Of a DNA stretch of 64,000 bases, positions 57,033-64,000 are shown piece by piece. The position numbers and the translations under genes are program-made. The number at the start of each line of letters is the position of its first letter. Positions within the stretch are counted from its first letter, which is position 1. The notes under the pieces are model-generated. The model saw only the letters and a program-made list of their open reading frames with translations. It was not told the origin of the DNA and made no database searches. The DNA comes from Legionella fallonii LLAP-10. Lineage in GTDB: Bacteria; Pseudomonadota; Gammaproteobacteria; Legionellales; Legionellaceae. The stretch lies in NCBI RefSeq assembly GCF_000953135.1, contig NZ_LN614828.1, positions 1-64,000 of the forward strand. The letters run 5' to 3'.

Positions 57033-57787
57033 TGACTTATTTAAAAGGACTGATTGTTGGAGTGGCGAACGAGCATTCTATTGCCTGGGGATGTGCTAAA
57101 GTCTTGCATGAAGCAGGTGCAGAGCTTGCCATCACTTATCAGAATGAGAAAACAAAACAGTACGTGCAACCCTTAGTTGATGGAATTTCTTGTCCTCTCT
57201 TTATGCCACTTGATGTTATGGATGACTCTCAATTGGATGCCTTGTTTCAGAGTATCAAAACCCATTGGGGAACCCTGGATTTTATGATTCATGCGATTGC
57301 TTTTGCGCCTAAGTCTGATCTACAAGGTCGTGTCGTGGATTGTTCACGCGATGGTTTTATGATTGCCATGGATATCTCGTGTCATTCGTTCATCCGCTTG
57401 GCAAAAGCTGCTGAGCCGCTGATGACCGATGGAGGCTCAATAATCACAATGAGTTATTATGGCGCTGACAAAGTAGTAAAAAACTACAATCTCATGGGGC
57501 CAGTCAAAGCAGCACTTGAAACCTCAGTGCGCTATTTAGCGATGGAACTTGGTAGTAAAAAGATTCGAGTCAACGCCATTTCTCCAGGCCCCATCAACAC
57601 GCGTGCCGCATCAGGATTGGCAGATTTTGACAATTTGATGGAAAAAGCAGCCCAAGAAGCGCCTTTGCATCAGCTGGTTACTATTGATGCGATTGGTGAG
57701 GCCACTGCCTTTCTCATATCCAATCAAGCCCGATACATTACGGGCCAAATCATCTACGTGGATGGCGGTTATAATATTCAGGATTAA
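57032..57787 (+). CDS. fabI: Enoyl-ACP reductase (NADH), FabI type
   Basis: 251 residues, SDR fold. 'VGVANEHSIAWGCAKVLHEA' near the start is the FabI nucleotide-binding pattern (rather than GxxxGxG); catalytic Tyr152 and Lys159 (Y-x6-K) are in 'NYNLMGPVKAAL'. Reduces trans-2-enoyl-ACP in fatty-acid elongation. Such a FabI in the Pta/AckA/PHA operon may instead serve an enoyl-CoA or provide acyl chains; inference. It may also be a triclosan-type target duplicate. Start overlaps the ackA stop. Confidence 0.92.
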   Translation: MTYLKGLIVGVANEHSIAWGCAKVLHEAGAELAITYQNEKTKQYVQPLVDGISCPLFMPLDVMDDSQLDALFQSIKTHWGTLDFMIHAIAFAPKSDLQGRVVDCSRDGFMIAMDISCHSFIRLAKAAEPLMTDGGSIITMSYYGADKVVKNYNLMGPVKAALETSVRYLAMELGSKKIRVNAISPGPINTRAASGLADFDNLMEKAAQEAPLHQLVTIDAIGEATAFLISNQARYITGQIIYVDGGYNIQD

Positions 57788-57805
57788 TTTAAAAGGAGAT
57801 GCATC

Positions 57806-58096
57806 ATGTCATCGGAACACCCGTATCATCCACAACAGAAGCCACAAAAAGAGAAACACTTTTGGCGCACTCCTCCTGGGGTTATTGCCCTAATAATTAT
57901 TGTAATTATCGGCTATTATCTCATTACTGAGCATGGGGCTCATATCGCAAGCCTCCTTGGCGCCTCGCCTTTTTTGCTTCTTATTTTACTTTGCCCACTG
58001 ATGCATTTGTTCATGCATAAAGGACATGGTGGAGGCAAGCATCATCACAAATCAGATGATGAAGAGGATAATAATTCTTCTGAAAACAAGGAGTAA
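57806..58096 (+). CDS. DUF2933 small membrane protein, His-rich tail
   Basis: 96 residues: two hydrophobic stretches ('VIALIIIVIIGYYLI' and 'FLLLILLCPLMHLFMH'), then a His-rich, acidic end ('GHGGGKHHHKSDDEEDN'). It matches DUF2933, found near copper-resistance genes. AAAGGAG lies before the ATG. First of a run of envelope genes, 18 bp after fabI, so possibly cotranscribed. Confidence 0.78.
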   Translation: MSSEHPYHPQQKPQKEKHFWRTPPGVIALIIIVIIGYYLITEHGAHIASLLGASPFLLLILLCPLMHLFMHKGHGGGKHHHKSDDEEDNNSSENKE

Positions 58097-58101
58097 CCAC
58101 G

Positions 58102-58755
58102 ATGGAACATACCTCTTATGCCTATGGCTTCTGGTTATTGGTCATCGTCAATTCGGCGATTTTCATTCTATTTGCGTACAGCTTTACTCAATTTAAAACC
58201 GGGCGTGATTGGCGCACATTTGGAACTTTTTCTGCGTTTGTGGTCGCCTATTTTACCGAAATGTACGGCTTTCCTTTAACCATTTATTTACTGTCAGGAT
58301 GGCTGACTCGACATTACCCTGGAGTTAATTTATACGGCCATGACAGCGGCCATTTACTCCATACTCTTTTTGGTTTAAAAGGGGACCCTCATTTTGATGT
58401 ACTCCATCTCTTAAGTTTTGTGTTCATCCTGGGTGGTCTGTGGATGATTGCTTCTGCTTGGGGCACCCTTTATCGTGCACAAAAAAACCATCAACTCGCC
58501 ACAACAGGACTTTATGCCAAAATGCGTCATCCGCAATACGATGGTTTTATTCTGATTATGGTTGGTTTTTTAGTGCAATGGCCAACTATTCTCACCTTAA
58601 TCATGTTTCCCATCCTGGTTATTATGTATGTGAAACTGGCGCATCAAGAAGAACAGGAAACCTTTAAGGAGTTTGGCGAAGAATACCAACAGTATGCAAA
58701 AACAACGCCTGCATTTATTCCCAAGCTATGGGCTTCTCCTAGGGAGAGCTCATGA
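58102..58755 (+). CDS. Isoprenylcysteine/phospholipid methyltransferase-like membrane protein
   Basis: 217 residues, about five membrane helices. The C-terminal signature 'LYAKMRHPQYDGFILIMVGF' with 'EEQETFKEFGEEYQQYAKTT' is the SAM-binding pattern of the ICMT/PEMT-type methyltransferase family. The first part resembles membrane proteins often found with DUF2933 and heavy-metal genes. Substrate unknown. It starts 5 bp after the DUF2933 gene and overlaps the next by 4 bp. Confidence 0.8.
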   Translation: MEHTSYAYGFWLLVIVNSAIFILFAYSFTQFKTGRDWRTFGTFSAFVVAYFTEMYGFPLTIYLLSGWLTRHYPGVNLYGHDSGHLLHTLFGLKGDPHFDVLHLLSFVFILGGLWMIASAWGTLYRAQKNHQLATTGLYAKMRHPQYDGFILIMVGFLVQWPTILTLIMFPILVIMYVKLAHQEEQETFKEFGEEYQQYAKTTPAFIPKLWASPRESS

Positions 58756-59636
58756 AATTAGTGGTTTTCACCATGACTTTGTTTCTTTCTTCATTCACCT
58801 ATGGAAGTACTCATCCAGTTCCAAAAGAAACAAAATCCGATGATGAGCCGCCAAAGATTGGCAACTTTGCATTGCCTTTATCGCAACAACCCGGTCCCTT
58901 AGTGAGTTTTGGCGAAAATATTATTGAAAAAAATGAGACCCAACTCTTTCTATTTGCTGATGATTTTGCTGGCGTAGAAAAACATTTTGTCGATGTGATG
59001 CCCGGTATTTTGTATGGCATTACTGATGATTTATCGATTTTTATTAATGCACCGATGGCTGCGAGTTATCTGCAAAATGGAAAGAAATCTTCAGGATTTG
59101 AAGATGCTTTCGTGCAACTTGAAGATGCTTTCTATACCAAAAAAACGTCTTCTTTTGTAGAGCAAGCAACCCTTGTGATGAATCTTACGCTCCCTACGGG
59201 CTCTGCGCAAAAGCAACCGCCAACGGGTTTTGGATCCCCAAGTTTTTTTATAGGGGGTACACTATCTCGTATGTATGCCGATTGGTTTGTATTTGCATCA
59301 CCTGGGGTAGTATTAACTACAAGGCATAATGACACCAAGTTTGGAAATCAATTTCTTTATCAGGGTGGTTTCGGAAGACACATTATTAACATTAAGGGAT
59401 GGATGTTTGCATGGATGGTTGAAGGGGATGGACAATATGCACCGCGAAATAAAATCAATGGAGCCATCGATTTTAATTCGGGTGGAAATGTAGTCTATGT
59501 GACGCCTTCGCTCTGGGTTTCTTCAAAAAAACTGATTGCTCAATTGGGTGTTGGGCTGCCTGTTACCCAAAATTTATATGGGAATCAAACAAGGAATTCT
59601 TATTTATTGGTGGCGAATGTGGGTTGGACTTTATAA
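58752..59636 (+). CDS. Outer-membrane transporter-like barrel (MetA-pathway phenol family-like)
   Basis: 294 residues; signal peptide ('MTLFLSSFTYGS'), then beta-rich sequence ending in an aromatic/hydrophobic C-terminus ('VANVGWTL'). 'MPGILYGITDDLSIFINAPM' and 'ATLVMNLTLPTGSAQ' follow the 'transporter/ MetA-pathway of phenol degradation' pattern. A possible porin; substrate unknown. Overlaps the methyltransferase gene by 4 bp. Confidence 0.75.
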   Translation: MKLVVFTMTLFLSSFTYGSTHPVPKETKSDDEPPKIGNFALPLSQQPGPLVSFGENIIEKNETQLFLFADDFAGVEKHFVDVMPGILYGITDDLSIFINAPMAASYLQNGKKSSGFEDAFVQLEDAFYTKKTSSFVEQATLVMNLTLPTGSAQKQPPTGFGSPSFFIGGTLSRMYADWFVFASPGVVLTTRHNDTKFGNQFLYQGGFGRHIINIKGWMFAWMVEGDGQYAPRNKINGAIDFNSGGNVVYVTPSLWVSSKKLIAQLGVGLPVTQNLYGNQTRNSYLLVANVGWTL

Positions 59637-59646
59637 AGGATTACTG

Positions 59647-60111
59647 ATGAATCAAACTCTTTTTTCAATGACAGTTTTTGCAATGAGCATTTTGGTGGGT
59701 TGTATGCCAAGGCATCTGGAACCTGATGCGAAAAATATTACGATTATCTATGGTCAAAACATGCAAATTGCAAAAAATTGTAAGTTGCTGGGGAAAATAT
59801 CAGGTAAGGATGTGCATGGTATGAAGCTGCAATTTTCATGGGGATTGGAAAAGAATCTCAAAAAAGATGATGTTAATTTTCTTAAAAATGAGGGGGAAAA
59901 ATTCAATGCCAATGTCGTTGTGTTTGAAAAACATCAAACCTTGGTTAAACGATACTACACGTTGAGTCCGAATCGGCATACAGACATCGAAATACATTCC
60001 ATTGAAGGAAGTGCCTATCGATGCCCTTCGCAAACAATGCCTACAATAAAACGATTGAATACTATGAATCGTTCGGTTTATGAAAAGCCCGTTATCATAG
60101 AAAACAATTGA
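59647..60111 (+). CDS. DUF4156 lipoprotein, second copy
   Basis: 154 residues from ATG 59647 with AAAGGA upstream; a longer frame at 59536 overlaps the previous gene. Lipobox 'SILVGC' and the conserved blocks 'NCKLLGKISGKDVHG' and 'IEGSAYRC' identify DUF4156. It is a paralogue of the gene at 26669 but with a longer C-terminal tail. Unknown envelope function. Confidence 0.8.
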   Translation: MNQTLFSMTVFAMSILVGCMPRHLEPDAKNITIIYGQNMQIAKNCKLLGKISGKDVHGMKLQFSWGLEKNLKKDDVNFLKNEGEKFNANVVVFEKHQTLVKRYYTLSPNRHTDIEIHSIEGSAYRCPSQTMPTIKRLNTMNRSVYEKPVIIENN

Positions 60112-60223
60112 ACATATTTGCATTAATTGTTCCCAATATTGGATTGGCTAGTAAATGGCGCGGAGCGTTTCTATAAAATTCAGTGGGTTAGTAGAGCAAT
60201 TCTTCTCCATTTAGTGTAAGCTT

Positions 60224-61501
60224 ATGTTCTTCATGACAAAAGCCCAAGATGAAATGCGACCACATCATTTTTATTCAATTTTATTTTTAATGATCTTGGC
60301 TCTGCATACGAGTACTTATGCGGAAACAGTGAATATCTCGCAATCTCCTATTACTGAGGATAGAACTCTCAATGAAACGTTCTCTCTTTTGAATGATCGT
60401 GGCGTAGCTTATGCTGTAGGCCATGAGGTACCCCAAAATGACGTGGAAGCCGTGAAGCGATTTCGTCAAGCGGCCGAACATGGATTACCCGTGGCGCAAC
60501 GCAACCTTGGCATTATGTACGCATTTGGTAAGGGGGTTCCACAAAGTGATATTAAAGCCGCTCAATATTTTCGTAAGGCAGCAGAACAAGGGGATGTCAT
60601 AGCCCAGCTGAATCTTGGTGTGATGTGTGCTACTGGAAAAGGGGTCGCAAAAAATGAAAGCGAAGCCGTGAAATGGTTTCGTAAAGCCGCGCATCAAGGA
60701 TTGCCGATTGCGCAACGCAATCTAGGTCTCATGTATGGGACTGGTAAAGGGATAAAGCGAAATTATACTGAAGCTTTTAAGTGGTTTAGCAAAGCCGCTC
60801 ATCAAGGAGACCCTTTTGCTCAACTGAATCTTGCAGCAATGTATGTTGATGGGAAAGGGGCTCCGCAGAGTGACACGGAAGCCTTCACATGGTTTCATAA
60901 GGCAGCAGAACAAGGAGAGAAGATGGCTCAACTGCATCTGGGCCTCATGTATGCAAATGGCAAAGGGGTAGCACGAAATGACATTGAAGCAACCCAATGG
61001 CTTGATAAGGCAGCACGACAAGGATTGGCTCTAGCTCAATTCAATTTAGGTACACGGTATGCAGAAGGCTTAGGGATTAAGCAAAATGATGCAGAAGCAG
61101 TGAAGTGGTTTGGTAAGGCGGCAGAACAAGGAAATTCTTTGGCTCAGCTCGGCCTTGCGATTATGTTGTCTACTGGACGAGGCATTCAACAAAGCGATGT
61201 GGATGCAGTGAAGTGGTTTAACAAAGCCGCGGAACAAGGGGATGCCACCGCACAGTACAATCTTGGTGTTAAATACGTCACTGGCAAAGGTGTTGTCCAA
61301 GATGATTCGAAAGCGGTGCAGTATTTTCGTAGAGCAGCAGAACAGGGTTTGCCTGAAGCCCAGTTTGCCCTTGCTGCCGTATACCATGATGGAGTAGGGG
61401 TTGAGAAAAATGATGCTGAATCGATGAAGTGGCTTCGAAAAGCAGCTCAGCAAGGAAATGCTAGTGCGCAAATACGCTTAAAAGCTTTGGAGCAAGGCTA
61501 A
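60224..61501 (+). CDS. Sel1-repeat (SLR) protein
   Basis: 425 residues; a signal peptide follows ATG 60254 ('[20 protein letters not shown]'), likely the better start than 60224. From about residue 60, ten 36-residue Sel1/TPR-like repeats with consensus '[20 protein letters not shown]' and 'MYxxGKGVxxND'. Such proteins scaffold protein contacts; in Legionella, LpnE-type SLR proteins act in host entry, but this homology is only by family. Secreted or periplasmic. Confidence 0.9.
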   Translation: MFFMTKAQDEMRPHHFYSILFLMILALHTSTYAETVNISQSPITEDRTLNETFSLLNDRGVAYAVGHEVPQNDVEAVKRFRQAAEHGLPVAQRNLGIMYAFGKGVPQSDIKAAQYFRKAAEQGDVIAQLNLGVMCATGKGVAKNESEAVKWFRKAAHQGLPIAQRNLGLMYGTGKGIKRNYTEAFKWFSKAAHQGDPFAQLNLAAMYVDGKGAPQSDTEAFTWFHKAAEQGEKMAQLHLGLMYANGKGVARNDIEATQWLDKAARQGLALAQFNLGTRYAEGLGIKQNDAEAVKWFGKAAEQGNSLAQLGLAIMLSTGRGIQQSDVDAVKWFNKAAEQGDATAQYNLGVKYVTGKGVVQDDSKAVQYFRRAAEQGLPEAQFALAAVYHDGVGVEKNDAESMKWLRKAAQQGNASAQIRLKALEQG

Positions 61502-61536
61502 ACCGTATTATTTTCTTATCATTTAAGGTGATTGAG

Positions 61537-61743
61537 ATGACAAATAAAATACGTGGAAGAGTGAAATGGTTTAATAAAGAGAAAGGATTTGGATTTATTG
61601 CGAGCAGCGGCAAAGATTATTTTGTTCATTTCAGCTCCATTCAAGGGAGTGGCTTTAAAAACCTTTCTGAAGGCGCTCGTGTTTTATTTAAAATTGGCAA
61701 AGGCCAAAAAGGTCCGCAGGCTGAAGAAGTTGAGGTTATCTAA
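61537..61743 (+). CDS. Cold-shock domain protein
   Basis: 68 residues from ATG 61537 (AAGG eight bases upstream). RNA-binding motif 'KGFGFI' (RNP1) and 'YFVHFSSI' (RNP2) make it a CspA-type five-stranded barrel that binds single-stranded nucleic acid. Family member, cytosolic. A frame from GTG 61528 is the longer alternative. Confidence 0.92.
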   Translation: MTNKIRGRVKWFNKEKGFGFIASSGKDYFVHFSSIQGSGFKNLSEGARVLFKIGKGQKGPQAEEVEVI

Positions 61744-61801
61744 CGATTCATTTATTTTCTTATCCAAAAATTAATAAACGTTCAAAACAAAGGAGTTGTT
61801 T

Positions 61802-62542
61802 ATGAAACGAATGACAGCGGTTGTAACAGGGGGTACAGGTGGGATAGGTTCTGCAATATGTCAACGTCTTGCAGCTGATTACCAAGTCATCGCATGTTAT
61901 TTTAAAGGCGGCCAACATGACGAGGCAAAGCGATGGCAAGAGAATCAAAAAGCAGCAGGTTTTGATGTTGATGTTCTTTATGGTGATACCACCCAATTTG
62001 CTGATTGTGAGAAACTTACCGATTTATTGATGGAACGATACGGGCGGATTGATGTTTTGGTCAATAATGCGGGGATTACTTGCGATACTACTTTAAAGAA
62101 AATGACCTCACTACAATGGCAGCAGGTTATTGATGCTAATTTGACTAGTGTCTTTAATATGACGCGCAATGCGTTACCTGCCATGCTGGATCAAGGCTAT
62201 GGTCGAATTATCAGCATCTCATCAATTAATGGACGCAAGGGACAATTTGGGCAATGCAATTATGCCGCTACCAAGGCCGCCATATTTGGTTTTAGCAAAA
62301 GTTTAGCTCAAGAAGTGGCAAGTAAAGGAATTACGGTGAATACCATCTCGCCAGGTTACATTGAAACGCCTATGCTTTCCGCGATGAAAGAAGACATCTT
62401 AACGTCTATTATTGCGCACATTCCTGTAGGGCGTTTAGGCAAGCCGCGAGAGATTGCCAATGCCGTGGCTTTTTTGGCTTCTCCTGAGTCTGGATTTATT
62501 ACCGGCGCTAATCTGGATATTAATGGGGGGCAATACATGTAG
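61802..62542 (+). CDS. phaB: Acetoacetyl-CoA reductase (PhaB-like SDR)
   Basis: 246 residues from ATG 61802 with AGGAG six bases upstream. SDR fold: 'VVTGGTGGIGSAICQRLA' (nucleotide loop), 'SSINGRKGQFGQCNYAATKA' with Ser, Tyr and Lys catalytic residues; the 'GRKGQFGQ' segment is typical of PhaB. It makes (R)-3-hydroxybutyryl-CoA, the substrate of PhaC. It is 7 kb from phaC and separated by envelope genes. FabG as alternative is less likely given this motif. Confidence 0.92.
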   Translation: MKRMTAVVTGGTGGIGSAICQRLAADYQVIACYFKGGQHDEAKRWQENQKAAGFDVDVLYGDTTQFADCEKLTDLLMERYGRIDVLVNNAGITCDTTLKKMTSLQWQQVIDANLTSVFNMTRNALPAMLDQGYGRIISISSINGRKGQFGQCNYAATKAAIFGFSKSLAQEVASKGITVNTISPGYIETPMLSAMKEDILTSIIAHIPVGRLGKPREIANAVAFLASPESGFITGANLDINGGQYM

Positions 62543-62987
62543 ATATCCTACCGAAGAGGATGGATTTTATATACTTAGTAGCCCAAACTGTCACACTGGA
62601 CAGAAGCTCTTTAAAAATTATCATAAACTTCTTTTCGGTGTCTTATAGCAATAAGAACAACAGTATTTGTTTCTGCTTCAATGCGGTAAACAACCTATAG
62701 GGGGGTCAGTAAGCAAATTACAGTTTTCGCAGGTGGCATATTATGCGAATAATCAACCCGCCATTATTGTGGGTTAATTTTTCAAATCAACGCTAGCAAA
62801 TCACAAATCATTTGTAATTATGCTTATGAGGATCAATGGGGCATTTAAACAGAAATTTACGGTTTTGATACAGAAAAAGCTTGCCTGTTCGCAACAGTCC
62901 TCAGGTATTCCTAATAAACCTTTCGGTGATATTAATCCTGCCAACAACAGAGATCTATTGTCAGATGTGTTCCTTATGACTAATCAA
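62543..62987. other. Intergenic region with a possible Tn3-type terminal repeat
   Basis: No convincing gene. At 62700-62737 the + strand reads GGGGGGTCAGTAAGCAAATT and onward, a G-rich start of the type seen at Tn3-family transposon ends, oriented with the merA gene inside. Its partner end is outside this window. Not proven. Confidence 0.3.

Positions 62988-64000
<1,013 letters not shown>

Overview
The window reads as part of a moderately AT-rich gammaproteobacterial plasmid, most likely from Legionella or a close relative. The plasmid call is firm: a ParA/ParB partition operon, a Rep_3-type initiator and an iteron array lie together at the left end. The genus is an inference from overall gene style (a LegC/Inc-like coiled-coil membrane protein, a Sel1-repeat protein, Gram-negative heavy-metal islands) and was not tested by any search.

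Layout. 1-4900: leftward parA-parB-orf-rep-parB operon and iterons. 4900-10200: a decay zone with remnants of an IS6-type transposase, an alpha/beta hydrolase and a DUF1016 nuclease, a DUF1232 gene with a premature stop, a terminator, and one intact coiled-coil membrane protein gene. 10218-16332: a tight leftward operon (beta-CASP RNase, AMP/thymidine phosphorylase, PRPP synthetase-like protein, phosphoketolase). 16415-27410: a rightward copper region starting at a CsoR-type operator (csoR, copper P-type ATPase, tripartite RND pump, a periplasmic protein, a multicopper oxidase, a DUF4156 lipoprotein, a cysteine-rich copper-storage protein). 27595-35010: a leftward group with a CopA-CopB fusion carrying 54 copies of an 18-bp repeat, a DUF2231 membrane protein, a seven-heme cytochrome c, a cytochrome b-like protein and a membrane-anchored flavin/2Fe-2S reductase. 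35420-38968: a Met-rich secreted protein, a DUF3141 hydrolase-fold protein, decayed multicopper oxidase fragments and tiny lipoproteins. 39114-45264: an N-type F1Fo ATPase operon lacking atpR. 45428-51132: a second RND pump, of the Cu/Ag (CusCBA) signature class. 51198-52310: an outer-membrane barrel. 52425-62542: a three-palindrome operator-like array, then PHA synthase, MaoC-Pta fusion, acetate kinase and FabI, then small envelope genes, a Sel1 protein, a cold-shock protein and an acetoacetyl-CoA reductase. 62988-64000: the 3' part of merA, cut by the window edge, with a possible Tn3-type terminal repeat just beyond its end.

How the parts may work together. The metal genes cover sensing (CsoR), cytosolic export (P-type ATPase), periplasm-to-outside export (two RND pumps), oxidation (two multicopper oxidases) and sequestration (Csp-like, Met-rich and His-rich proteins). 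The carbon/energy genes converge on acetyl phosphate: RNA or nucleotides could feed pentose phosphate to phosphoketolase, and acetyl phosphate could be cashed in for ATP by acetate kinase or turned into acetyl-CoA by the Pta domain and then into polyhydroxybutyrate by PhaB and PhaC. No thiolase (PhaA) is in the window. This pathway and the envelope electron-transfer chain (reductase, cytochrome b, heptaheme cytochrome) are the most interesting systems here; both are inferences from gene content and order.
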